DNA from: Planococcus citri
Lineage: Eukaryota > Arthropoda > Insecta > Hemiptera > Pseudococcidae
Length of the DNA stretch: 64,000 bases
NCBI RefSeq assembly: GCF_950023065.1
Contig: NC_088678.1
Coordinates: 6,190,580 to 6,254,579, forward strand
Direction: 5' to 3'
Shown: piece by piece, positions 1 to 10,850 of the stretch
How the letters are laid out: each line of letters starts with the position of its first letter
Position numbering within the stretch: position 1 is the first letter of the stretch
The notes under the pieces: generated by a model
What the model was told of the DNA's origin: nothing
Databases searched by the model: none
Seen by the model: the letters and a program-made list of their open reading frames with translations, nothing else
Made by a program: the position numbers and the translations under genes

Positions 1-288
1 ACAATGATAATCGACTAGAAATACCATAAATTAAGAGGGCACGCGTCTATAATAAGTCGCTCTCATCATGTAGATATGAACTTACAAAAAGGGGGAAAAA
101 ATTAAACAGAAAAATAAACATGAGTCTTGTCGCGATTAAAAACAACATAACCGTATTAAAAATTTAACAAAAAACAAGAGAAAAAAAATAATTAATAACG
201 AAATAAAATAGAAACAAAAATGGGGGGAAACAAACGAAAACGAAGGAGAGAAAGAGTAAACGGCACGAATATTGGAATATCGAATATT
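1..288 (-). other. SNRK 3' flank, probable 3'UTR
   Basis: This is A-rich (on the plus strand) sequence beyond the SNRK stop codon TAG at 291-289. It most likely carries the 3'UTR. I see no AATAAA on the minus strand here, so the transcript end may lie outside the window. No other gene is visible. Confidence 0.5.
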
Positions 289-3200
289 CTAATTAGTTAT
301 TTTCAAAGTAGATTTTAAATTCTGATTAATATCTTTAGCGTTTCGAACTTCGGAACAAGATTGCGCTTTATAAAGACGACCTCCACGTTTCAGCAAAGGC
401 ATACAGAGTTTCTTCTGTAAATTTAGACATTTACCAATAAGAGCGTTACGTTTACTGCGCTCTTTCTGTTTACCAACCGGTGCGGTTTTATCGCTAGATT
501 TCGCCGAACCTGTAGTACCGGCTGATGTAGGTCTAGTATCCGTAGCTGTTCCGCTGGCAGTAGCGTTAGTCTGACCTGCAGCAGTAGCAGAACAAGCTGA
601 CACAGCGGGTAAAACCACCGGAGTGCATTGGGCTGCTTCTGATTCTTGCACTTCGGTGATTCTGTTTAACGACTGGCTTTCGCGAAGTCGTGTCTCAACT
701 CGACGTCTATGACGTCCGGTCAAGCAATGCCTTCGTCCTGTATTTCCGGACGTTTCGAATTTACTATCTTGAGTGTTATCCGTACCTCCGGAAGGTTCGC
801 TGTGATCGTGTTCGTTGCTCGGTTCTTGAGTGCCTTGCGAAGAGTTACCACCAGCTGAGCCTCCGTTACCGCCCGGGTCTCTGGGATCTCTACCTCTGTG
901 TAATGATTTCGTACTACCTCGTTTCTTACGTCCTTCGCTGTCTTCGTCGCTAGCCTCGGATGAACTGCACGAGGCTGTGCGCGATTTACGAAAACGACTG
1001 CGACGTTGTTCGAAACTGAGGAAGTTACGAGGTGTCGACGATCCCGAACGTACGGTACTGCAGCCGTCTTCGGAGATTTCATCTAGACCGAGCTGAGGTG
1101 AACTGCGAGCTGATACCAGAGGAGCTGGCAGCATTTTAGACGATGGTCGAGGCGAAGATACCGGAGCTCCTGCCGAACCGTTCGATTCGGCTAGCATGTT
1201 GGCAGCACCGCCGGACATGGATTCTTTACGCAGCTCTTGCACGGCTAGGTTGAGTTTACCTTCGGATCGAGATCCGCGTCGGTTTAACGAACTGTGCAGC
1301 GAGCTGTCGCTGTTGGCGTCGTCGTCGTCTTCGTCTTCTTCTTCGGTTACGATGCTGCATTTACGAGTGCGCTACGAAAATGAAAATTATTTCACGTTAA
1401 TTGACGTGCATTTAGAATACAGATTATCTTATCTCGTTACTGTGCAAGATAAAAGGGTACTTGAGACGAATGAGGAGTCAATATTGGTGCTAAAATTGGT
1501 ACGAGTATACTAATTATCGGTAATCACTAATCAAACAATGTAATTTCTGAGTATTCAATTAAGAGAATGTGCGAGGTACAACTTTGTAATAAGTAAATTT
1601 CAATACTAACGAGGGAACCTTTTAAAGTGGCACCCTCGATTTCAACGAAATCAAGCTAGATCGAAAAAGCATGTTAGTCGGGGAGCCCGCTTAAGGATCT
1701 ACTGCACCCCCCCCCCCCCCCCGTCGATCTTCTAGGACAACTTTTCTCTTAAAGGGAGAGTCCTAAGGAACATTTCTAGCCCTTGTGCTCAAAAAAAAAG
1801 TGGCCCTACTTACAAAATGGCGGCCATTTTGATTGACAGGTCAGCGAAATCGCAGATTTTGCGTTCCAACATAGGACTTGCACAACATTTTTCAAACCGT
1901 ACAAAGGTAGATCGAGAGATCAGGCAAAAATTTATCATCTGTCAAAATTTCAAGCGCCAAAATTCCTTTTTCGATTTTTGATGAATTTTTAAAAATCAAA
2001 TTCAGGCCAAAAATGAGGGAAAAAATCAAAATTTTACCAAATTGACCAAGAAAGCTGAAATTTGGGGTATACCTTATTTCCGACATGCCAAATCGATTGG
2101 AAACTGTTTCAAACCGTTTTGAGCAGTTCTGGAGCCTCCAGCAGATTTTTAGAACTCAGGAAAGCTGGCATTTATTCTGCGAACTAATTTCAATGCGCTA
2201 CGAAGTACTACAGGGAGATTTTAAGTCGTTTTGGAGCCTCCAGCGACTTTTTAAAAATTACTGGAGCCTCCAGCAGATTTTTTTAACTTTGAATTTTTAC
2301 AACATTTCATCAAAATGGAATTGGAAGGTTGAAATTCATTCTGAAAACTAATTTCAATGCGCTACGAAGTACTGCAGATGAATTTCAAGTCGTTCTGAAG
2401 CCTCCAGCAATTTTTTGAAAATTACTGGAGCCTCCAGCAGATTTTTTAAACTTTGAATTTTTACAAAATTTCATCAAAAATGGAGATGGAAAGCTGGAAT
2501 TTACTCTACACTCCAATTTTAACACCTTCTGAAGACGACTTCAGGTGGGTTCAAGTTATTTTGGAGCCTCCAGCGATTTTTTTGAAAAATACTGGAGCCT
2601 CCAGCAGATTTTATCAACTTTGAATTTTAACAAAATTTCATCAAAAATGGAGATGGAAAGCTGAAATTTACTCTACACTCCAATTTTAACACCCTCTGAA
2701 GACGACTTCAGGTGGGTTCAAGTCATTTTGGAGCCTCCAGCGACTTTTTGAAAATTACTGGAGCCTCCAGTATTGCTGGAAGCTCCAAAACGACTCGAAA
2801 TATCCCTGTAGGTGACTTCGTAGCGTATTGAAATTAGTTTGCAGAATGAATTTCGACTTTCCATCTCCGTTTGATGAAACTTGGGGAAATTTCAAGTTTC
2901 AAAAATCTGCTGGAGGCTCCAGTAATTTTCAAAAAATTGCTGGAACCTCCAAAACGACTTGAAATCTGCCTGCAGTTGACTTCGTAGCTTATTGAAATTA
3001 GTTTGCAGAGTAAATTTCAGCTTTCCAACTACTTTTGATGAAATTTTGTGGGAATTTCGAGTTCTAAAAACCTGCTGGAGGCTTCAGAACTGCTCAAAAC
3101 GGTTTGAAACAGTTTCCAATCGATTTGGCATGTCGAAAATAGGGTATATCCCAAATTTCAGCTTTCTTGGTCAATTTGATAAAATTTTTGATTTTTCCCC

Positions 3201-6200
3201 CTCATTTTTGGCCTGAATTTGATTTTCAAAAATTCACCAAAAATCGAAAAACACACTTTAGCACTTGAAATTTTGACAGGTGATAAATTTTTGCTTGAGT
3301 ACAAAAGCTAGAAATGTTCCTTAGGACTCCCCCTTTAGGAAATAATTGTTCTACAGGATCGACGGGGAGGGGGGGGGTTAATAGATCCTTAAGCGGGCTC
3401 CCCGACTATGTCCTAAAATATTTGCAAATTGTAATCAAAATTCCAAGTTTCCAAGTTCATTTTTAGATTTTTGGCAAATTTTTGAAAATTGAAAAATTTG
3501 TTATGAAATAATGATGATTATTTTGAAAGTAAAGTGAGCTAATATGAATAATTTCTTCAATTCTGGAGCCTCCAACGATTTTTCAATTTTCTCCAGAAGC
3601 TTCCATTCACTCTGCAAAGGCCAAAAATGGACTATGACACATATAACTTTGGTCACTGCTCATTGAACATCCCCTCGACCGTTTCAAGTGGTTAACGCAA
3701 AATTCCAGGATTATCAGTTGAAAAGTAAATTTTAGACCAATTTGTAAATTTCAGAAAAAATTGAAAAATCAATTTTCAAAGGATTAAGCGAACTTTTTGG
3801 CATATTTTCTGCTGTGTCTTCACAATCACCCGGCTTTAGAATTATCGCAATTCATATTTTCTGGAGTCTCCAGCGAATTTTCACATTTCTCTGAAAATTT
3901 CACAATTCGAAACCCTGCTGAAGGCTCTAGAACTGCTCAAAACAGTTTCTAATCGATTCCAGGGGTCGAAAATAAGCTAATTATAAAATTTCAGCAATCT
4001 AGGTCAAATTGATAAAATTTGTTTTTTTTTTCTTTTATGACCGATTTTCAAAAATTTTCCAAAAATTGAAAAATGCACTCGAGTCTCGATCACTTTAAAT
4101 TTTGGCTATTCATATATTTTTAGATACTCTTTCGATCCAGCCAGTTTCAAAACTCTTCTCCTAATTGGGATACCTTCGTTGTCAGAAATTACAAAATATA
4201 TCAACTCCAAATTTCCTTTCATCTTTGGCACAGTCATATTATTTATGATAATGAATAAGTCACTTTATATACCTGCGCAATATCCAATGCAGGACGTGGC
4301 ATCCCCAATAATGTGTGATTGTTTTGATAAGTTGGAGAAGTGGCGCCTTCATTTTCACACGAATCGACGCTGACTCGAGGTATTTGCTTGCTACAAAATT
4401 ACAGAAAAAAAAATCACTTTCAAGTATGAAATAAATTCGTAGTCTAATACTAATTAATGCAACTAGAGATTAATTTACCCGGCAAATTTATTTTTCGGCT
4501 CCAAAGAACGTAATTTACGTTCTGCTAGCAGATAATACGTCGCCGTTATGTGATTGTATGCATTCTTATCCAACGCACTGCGCAAATAATCGTAAAGACA
4601 AAATTAGTTCCAGGAATAAAAATGATAATAACTATCCAGTAACTAACAAGTGAAGCCCTGATTATACTGAACTTAGCTGTAAACTTAACCATCAACTTAT
4701 TCACATATCAACACAAATTTTGAATAGCCAACAATTTTTATTCGCATTTAAACCGAGTTTATGTTAAACTGAGTTCAAATCCGCATTCTGCAACTGGCCC
4801 TGAGTGTTAAATATAAGGAATAAGTTTACGGCTAAGTTCAGTATAATCATAGCTTGAAGCCCAAAGGGAGAGGGAACTGTGGTCATTTTTGAGAATGTTC
4901 AATGGTCACGATTCATTTTTTAAAAAAATAATAAAGTCAAGATGACAGGCATTGAAGCAAAATTCGAGTCAAATTATAATGGAATGACCTCCACATCAAA
5001 TGTGGAAACCATATGAATAGTATTTGAGACGTCACATAGTACAAATTCAATTTCGGTTACATTTTCTTAACGTTTTAACATGAATCAATGACAATAATCG
5101 TCGTCAGATGATAAATATTTGAGCCATGAAGTTCGAAGAAGGGAAAATCCACCAAGTGTTTCTTAAATCAACGGAAACCGAAAAGGACGAATCTTTCGAA
5201 TTATATCAAACCACAGACGACATCTCATCACTTCTCAACCTCTAAAAAACCCAACAAACATACTCTAAAATTTGTTCCTTGGCCGCAATACCACCATTGA
5301 CCATTTTCTGTACAATAATCGTGTGATCTTCTTCGCTAATATTTTGTCTACTAATCAACGGCATCGCTGTATTATCCGAATGAGTATTCTTGAGCCACGG
5401 ATCATTCGCTATTTCTTCTAACGTAGCTCTCTTCTCAGGTTGTCTAACCAACATCCTCGCGATCAATCTGAAATCATTACACGTATATACAAATGTGATC
5501 ACAATACACCACACTGGGACACTTCTGAAGATGAACCAAATCCAACTAACCGTTTACAGTCTTCTGATATATGATTAGGAATAGTATATTTACAATCCAT
5601 TATCATAGTTAAAGTCTCACTATCGTTTGCTTCTTGGAAAGGCGCTTGTCCGCAAACTAACATGTACAGTATCACACCCAGCGACCAAATATCTACGTAA
5701 ACACAAACACGTATGTAATTCAATTTCTAGTACATCGATAATCGAACGAATGTGACCTAGATTTACACTCACCAACTGCTGGAGCGTCGTACGAATCACC
5801 GAGAAGGATTTCAGGAGCTGAATATGCTAAAGAACCACACGAAGTTTCTAGTTTCTGACCAGGACAGAATTTATTACTGAATCTGTAATACGAACATGCA
5901 CAATCAGAACGAAATAAATACCAACTCTCGATCGTCGTTAAAGAGCTAAGACTCGAATACGTCGACTACTAACCCAAAGTCGGTCAATTTGACAACACCT
6001 ATTCTTTCGAAGAAAACAACGTTTTCGGGTTTCAGATCACGATGAACGACGTGTAATCGATGACAATACGAAATAGCTCGAACTATTTGGGCGAAATATT
6101 CCTGAGCTACTAGTTCGGATAATCCTGCTTCGTGTCTCATGATGTAATCGTACAAATCACCTCCATCGGCCAGCTCCAGTATAAGGTATAGCTTACTGTG

Positions 6201-6552
6201 AGTATCTATAACCTCGTATAAACGGACCACATTCGGGTGCTGAACTAATTTCATACATCTCACCTGTGTTTCGTGTGTGAATGAAAATAATCGTTAGTCA
6301 ATCACGTACTTTTGGAGTAGAGTACTTATAATGAGGTGAAATCGACGAGCTTACTTCTTGAAACAGATGAGCTCTTGAAACTTCATCTAGTTTAGTCTTA
6401 TCGATAACTTTGACGGCTACTTTTTCTCCGGTGAATACATGACGAGCTAATTTCACGACGGCGAAATGTCCTCTACCCAATGTCTCTTCCAGATCGTATA
6501 AACCAGCGATTTTACCTCCATCGTACGAGCCACGAAGTCCACCACGGTGCAT
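289..6552 (-). CDS. SNRK: SNRK-type serine/threonine protein kinase (SNF1/AMPK-related), 8 coding exons, 747 aa
   Basis: Coding exons on the minus strand, in order: 6552-6355, 6263-5974, 5882-5773, 5692-5551, 5467-5264, 4577-4479, 4390-4273, 1371-289. All introns are GT-AG, the phases agree, and the total is 2,244 nt. The kinase domain spans about residues 18-272: glycine loop LGRGHFAVV (25-33), catalytic Lys48, HRD 140-142, DFG 161-163, and activation-loop TSCGS with Thr176 at the position LKB1 phosphorylates in SNRK and AMPK. A UBA-like segment follows (about 293-338, with NHITATYYLLAER). The last exon gives a low-complexity tail with an acidic EEEDEDDDD run and the CSSSEASDEDSEG stretch, which resembles the tail of vertebrate SNRK (about 765 aa). 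The start ATG at 6552 has an in-frame TAG two codons upstream (TATATAG), which could also be a splice acceptor of a 5'UTR exon. The linker exon 4390-4273 (39 codons) is the least conserved and was placed by splice sites and phase. Confidence 0.95.
1707..1722. repeat. Poly-C tract (16 C) near the left end of the foldback element
   Basis: Sixteen consecutive C residues follow GGATCTACTGCA. The mirror position in the right arm (about 3364-3377) has GGGGAGGGGGGGGG, so the tract belongs to the element ends rather than to the host intron. Confidence 0.85.
2231..2790. repeat. Central tandem repeats of about 166 bp inside the foldback element
   Basis: The near-palindrome CTGGAGCCTCCAG recurs at 2261, 2425, 2592 and 2759 (spacings 164, 167, 167). 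Each is preceded about 30 bp upstream by a related TTGGAGCCTCCAGC or CTGAAGCCTCCAGC copy. The intervening sequence is also repeated, such as AACTTTGAATTTT and CATCAAAAATGGAGATGG. About four tandem copies form the loop between the inverted arms. Confidence 0.75.
3540..4100. repeat. Degraded second copy of foldback-element sequence
   Basis: Fragments of the same family lie just outside the intact element: TCTGGAGCCTCCAACGATTT near 3562, TCTGGAGTCTCCAGCGAATT near 3860, and a stretch near 3910-4020 matching the right arm (GAACTGCTCAAAACAGTTTC, then ATCGATTCC and AAATTGATAAAATTTG). Divergence is visibly higher than between the arms of the 1675-3408 element, so I read this as an older insertion. 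Confidence 0.6.
4661..4847. mobile_element. Short inverted-repeat (MITE-like) element in a SNRK intron
   Basis: A 27-bp arm at 4661-4687 (ATTATACTGAACTTAGC...) is the reverse complement of 4821-4847 with one mismatch. The arms enclose 133 bp without coding potential. It lies in the intron between exons 5467-5264 and 4577-4479. No clear target duplication was identified. Confidence 0.55.
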
Positions 6553-8325
6553 CGTCTATATACGAATGAAAACAATCACAATTAGTGGTGTATTCAAATT
6601 ACACTAGTATTAGTTGGTAATTAAGAATTAGGGTTGGTAACTTCGATTCGAACATATTATAACAGTATACATGAACCAAATACGTAACTAACCTTCCTAC
6701 CCAAAGGGTAGTAACGATGATATGATTAACAAGTTGGAATGGCGACTCGGATCGATCATAAAACTTTCTCTATTGGCCTGAACGAGTTACAAGTTCCATT
6801 TGATACCAGCTCAACTTATCTGCGAATTGCCAAAATATCAAAATACAATACCACGTTTAAACCAAAACAAACAATTATTAATAATTTTAACGGATACGCC
6901 TCATTTGAGAGTGAGCAGTCACCAGCCACAGAACCAACCAAGAGAACGAGTGAATAAAAATAAATAAAACATCGGGTACGCGAGTCGTTCGTTTCGAATC
7001 GATACGAACGACCAGAACTACCAGAAGGATACTTCGATTCAGTTGGAATCATTCCGGTCGTACTTTCGCGACGATATTTCCATCATTAAATTTATAAATA
7101 CACTAAACAAGGACGGAAAAAATCTTGAAACCGTTGATAAGGTTCTGAAAACATTTCAATTATCGAAATGACGTTGTTTCAAGGTTAAAATTATCATTTC
7201 ATCGAGATCCGTACGAGTTTCGGTCTTCGTTTGATGTGTGGCTGAGGTTCAATTTCATTCATGAACTTTACAGATGAATGAATGAAACTGGCCATTGGTG
7301 GCGTCGTAAATTGTAGTAAACCGATGTACGGAAGACGAAGATGTTCATCTTCATCTATCGTTTCCTTCCGCTACCTTTAGGAATTTCATAACTTGATAAT
7401 TATTCTTCGTATCGAAGATATCTTCGTAATAAATAAAATTAGTATCGCTAAATACCACATCGTCGTTGCAATCTTCGCTCATTAAAACGTCTCTTGATAT
7501 TCGTATTATCGACGACGACGTTTCTGAAATCAGCAAAAAAAATTCGTCCACTAAATTACCCAAGTAACGCCCAAATTCGATTTCAAAACTACACCACTAA
7601 TTAGTAATTACATAACTACGTCTACGTACTTTGAAAGAATACATCATTTAGATAAACGGAACCTTTTAATCAATTCATATTGTCTTTAAAAAATAATAAA
7701 ATACATGTGAAACCGAATACTCACATAAAATATATAATCAGATACGTACAAAAAAAAAATAAAAAGAAGACGAGACAATCTCAACGTCACTTAATAAACG
7801 AGTTACTAGTAAAACTGTTCTAAAAAAACTCTTTCCGATGGTGTTAATCCAACCCAAGCAGAATCTAACCAAATGTAGGTTGCCATTTCCACGACGACGA
7901 CGACTACAAAAATGAAAAGAGAAAAAACTTAACAAATAATATAAAAAAATAATCGTAGATCATATAGTAAAAAGAAGAATGTTTTAAAAGAAATATTAAG
8001 TAAGGATACTAATAGTACAGAACGTAAACAAAAATACAAATCAGGAATTTCATCTTGAATTTTTCAAACCCTCAACTGAGTCGAAAAATAATACATACGT
8101 AACTGGGAGTTGGAAAACTCGTACAATACATTTAAAAAATTGAAGAAAAAAAAAATAATAAACGTGCAATCAATTATTCAAAATCGAGTTTTGCGATAAA
8201 ACTCTACATACAGCTTAAAAAATAATATAGCAGGAATCGGAACTGTTCGTGTGTTTACAACATACTGACAAAATCGTTCGACATTCCAATAAAACTAGAA
8301 TGTTGTAGAAGAAAACAAAGTGCTT
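6553..8325. other. Intergenic region between SNRK and the chromodomain gene
   Basis: Both neighbours are on the minus strand, so this holds the SNRK promoter and possible 5'UTR exons plus the 3' end of the chromodomain gene. I see no conserved protein. It contains a perfect 9-bp-arm hairpin at 6984-7012 (GTCGTTCGT ... ACGAACGAC) and AT-rich low-complexity stretches. Several short reading frames (for example 7052-6816 minus) have no recognisable content. Confidence 0.5.
6984..7012. repeat. Hairpin with 9-bp perfect arms
   Basis: GTCGTTCGT at 6984-6992 and ACGAACGAC at 7004-7012 surround an 11-nt loop, in a locally CpG-rich patch about 430 bp upstream of the SNRK start codon. It could be a regulatory palindrome of the SNRK promoter, but nothing in the sequence proves it. 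Confidence 0.5.
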
Positions 8326-9786
8326 TTAAGCATCGTCTTCGTCTTCGTCTTCAGCTTCGGTGTAACTTCTATGAACAAATCAAGTTCCAATTCGAAATAT
8401 AAGCAAAAATTTAATTATAAAGTATTTATTCATTCGTGCTACCAACTTACTTCTGAGCGCCGGCAGTTCTCTTGCTTTTACGACCGGATTGTGCAGTATA
8501 ACGAGATACTGACTTGGGATGTTCTCTTAATTCTTTACGAGGCTGTTTATCTCGCTGTGAAATAAAAAGAGCACGTGATTAGATTGCAAAAATAGTGTAC
8601 TACTGGTGAGGAGTAATTCACGTTACCTCCTCCTGGAGTTCCAGAAATTTAGCGATCAGTTCATCGCAAGATAGATTATCTTCGGGTTCCCAAGTATCGT
8701 GTTTAGCTGAATAGTTCTTCCATCGGATCAAGAATTCTCGTTTGCCATTTTTCTTGGTATTCACGTCGATAATTTTTTCCACCTGTGAAATTATACGGTT
8801 TTGATTCGTATACTGAGGAATATAAACACCAAACTATAATGATGTAAGATTTGTAAATTTTTCACCTCGTAATCTTCTTCGTCTTCTTCAGAGTCCGATT
8901 TAGCTTTGGATGACTTGGGCTTCGTCTGCGTGATACAAACAGTTACTATATTAGTATAATAATGATTACGAATTAACACTATGCTGGAGTATTGATACGT
9001 ACTTTGGAAGATTCGGCTTTCGGTTCTGATTTAGCCACTGATTTCTTTTTTCCGCCGGCTTTCTGTACAACCAACAGTTCGCATCAGTTCACTACTGAAT
9101 ATACATATACTAATGTAGAAGACGTGATTTTAAAAATGTTACCGATTTCGAAGTACTAGCAACTCCATTCTCTTCTACGTTTGATTCTTCCTCGTCGTGA
9201 CTCTCTTCAACGTCGTTCTTTACTGCTACGGCAGCCTGTAAACAAAACACACCTTATCATTAGCTCGTGCGTTTAATATTTACTAACATAACAAACAAAT
9301 TACATTCAGCAGTTCGACTTCTAATAATATTATTACATCAATTACAATATATTCGTTGATTGAACCGAAGAGTGAGAATGAGTGAATGAAAAAAACATTC
9401 GACGAACGTAAAATGCAAACATATCGAGCTAAAATTTCACGTTCAAACAAACACGCAAAATGACCGGTTTTCAACAGATTTCAATCAAAGTTCAACGAAT
9501 TACTAATTATTTATCTCGACATGAAAACATACACCATTGTGCAGGAAAATAAAGCTACAACTCGAAATATTATTGCACTTTTAATCAGGGAAAAATTCCA
9601 AAAAAAGAGAATACGTTCGTCTTCGATGTTGAAAAATGAGGTACGAAGAATGATGAACCACATCGAACCTTTTCAAGACTAACGACGTACTTAAATTAAT
9701 TATTATAAATGCATAATTTAAATTAATTATTCACGTATAACGTTGCTTACCGCAGCTTTCCTTTTCGTTGCGCGTTTTTTAGCCAT
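8326..9786 (-). CDS. Small HP1-type chromodomain protein, 7 exons, 183 aa, no chromoshadow domain
   Basis: Minus-strand exons: 9786-9751, 9235-9143, 9062-9003, 8925-8866, 8782-8627, 8554-8451, 8368-8326. All have GT-AG introns, the total is 552 nt, and the last codon is TAA at 8328-8326. The start follows an A-rich leader and reads MAKKRATKRKAA. Residues 13-81 are a charged Lys/Ser/Glu-rich linker. The chromodomain spans about 82-130 (YEVEKIIDV ... FLIRWKNYS ... DTWEPEDNL ... ELIAKF), with a complete aromatic cage at Tyr82, Trp104 and Tyr107, as expected for reading a methylated histone lysine. The C-terminus is basic (RKSKRTAG) and then acidic (EAEDEDEDDA). A second (chromoshadow) domain is absent, which separates it from canonical HP1. 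Exact orthology is not assigned; single-chromodomain CBX/HP1-like proteins are the nearest class. It is probably a nuclear chromatin reader. Confidence 0.88.
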
Positions 9787-9895
9787 TTTTTTTTATATTA
9801 TAAAACTTGCACAACAAAATCAGAAACAATTTGTCAAAATTTCACTTCGCCCAAGAGAACGCATCAAACTCGGGGATCCGGCTAGTTCTGATGTG

Positions 9896-9905
9896 GTCAT
9901 GTGAC
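9896..9905. promoter_or_regulatory. GTCATGTGAC palindrome (M-box/E-box type)
   Basis: A perfect 10-bp palindrome with core CATGTG lies about 110 bp upstream of the chromodomain gene ATG. Such sites are bound by bHLH-zip factors of the MITF/TFE/USF type in animals. Its role here is inferred only from sequence and position. Confidence 0.45.
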
Positions 9906-9928
9906 CGGCGTCCTCTACCTTGAACCTC

Positions 9929-10064
9929 ATTGGCTAATAAATATCATGTTGTACGTTCCCAGCAATCTGATTGGTAGAATGAGCTGTATGTGGTTCGGGA
10001 AACGTTCGGATTGGTCGAAAATGATGGGAAAATAAACCTCAAAAGACTGCTGAGCTGTGATTGG
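9929..10064 (-). promoter_or_regulatory. Cluster of four CCAAT boxes upstream of the chromodomain gene
   Basis: ATTGG (CCAAT on the minus, coding strand) occurs at 9929-9933, 9970-9974, 10010-10014 and 10060-10064, spaced 41, 40 and 50 bp, each in a context of TGATTGGT or CATTGGCT. Regular clustered CCAAT boxes are typical NF-Y targets in promoters of cell-cycle and chromatin genes. All four lie 140-280 bp upstream of the ATG of the minus-strand chromodomain gene. Confidence 0.6.
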
Positions 10065-10801
10065 TTGATTTTACTAAATGAAAAACTCGTTATAAAATCG
10101 CGAATTTTTCTCGGAAATTGAAACTTATCGTATTTTATGGCGATAGTGGGAATTGGGAATGCTCGTAAAAATGATATGACTAAACAAATCGAGAAATAAT
10201 TGCTTCTGAAATTGAAAGTGAACAGAAAATTAGCACTTAGAGGACGATCAATGATGGAAAATTTATATCAAGACCAAATTCATCGCGTCGTTGACCTCAA
10301 TTTCTATTCATGATGAAGATGAACTGATTTTCATTGGAAGCCCTGCACCAATATTTGAGTTGGTTTTTTTTTAGACACGAAATAGAATTTGAGTGAATGG
10401 CTGAATGAGTGATGCAAGAAGTCCTTCTTATGTTGAAGTTAGAGTTGGAAAGTTGTGCGCCCTTTATGAAAAAAAACCTCATTAATAATGATCCGAAGAA
10501 GCACAAAATGATGCAATAATATTCCTATTTTACTGCGTCTTATTTCATCAGTTTTTTCTCATTCTCATCGTTACATTCGTTATTCGTCCACAAAAAAATT
10601 TATTAAATCTAAGTAGGTAGGTATAATTTTTGAAAAGAAATTTTACAAGAAAAAAGGTGCCAAAGCTGATAGCAATAATTATATCGATTGATTTTCAAAG
10701 TAAAAAACTGTCTCTATCAACATTTTTTCAGATTTAAAAAAAAAAAACAGTTTTTTTACTGGATTTGTTTCTATAAGTAATTCAATAAAATCAATTTATA
10801 T

Positions 10802-10850
10802 CCAGGGAGAAATGATTAGATTTGATCAGATCTAATCATTTTTCGCTGGG
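10802..10850. repeat. Hairpin, probable MITE remnant
   Basis: AAATGATTAGAT and ATCTAATCATTT form 12-bp perfect arms around TTGATCAG. The imperfect stem continues outward to CCAG at the left and CTGGG at the right. It is non-coding. Confidence 0.5.

Larger units (their letters stand above)
1675..3408. mobile_element. Foldback (long inverted repeat) non-autonomous DNA transposon in the last SNRK intron
   Basis: The two ends are inverted copies: TAGTCGGGGAGCCCGCTTAA at 1675 and its reverse complement ending at 3408. The similarity continues inward as long arms, about 1675-2245 and 2777-3408. Both arms contain, for example, GCGCTACGAAGT or its complement, and the segment around CATGCCAAATCGATTGG. 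The left arm has about 130 bp absent from the right arm (about 1793-1925), including AAAATGGCGGCCATTTTG. The direct repeat TGT flanks the ends (1672-1674 and 3409-3411). If the terminal TA is counted as target, a TA duplication is equally possible. There is no transposase reading frame. It sits in the intron between SNRK exons 4390-4273 and 1371-289. Confidence 0.8.

Noticed and set aside
690..1513. Plus-strand open frames (690-953, 830-1096, 1196-1513)
   Set aside because: They are antisense shadows of the last SNRK coding exon, where the Ser/Glu/Asp-rich codons leave the other strand open.
1371..4577. Direct splicing of SNRK exon 4577-4479 to exon 1371-289
   Set aside because: The phases are incompatible (a stop appears after eight codons). 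The exon at 4390-4273 restores the frame.
6816..7052. Minus-strand 78-codon frame upstream of SNRK
   Set aside because: No recognisable protein; likely non-coding promoter or 5'UTR sequence.
8326..9786. Chromodomain gene as MRG15/MSL3-like
   Set aside because: The domain has the HP1-type VEKI...W..Y...TWEPE..L signature and there is no MRG domain in any exon or nearby.
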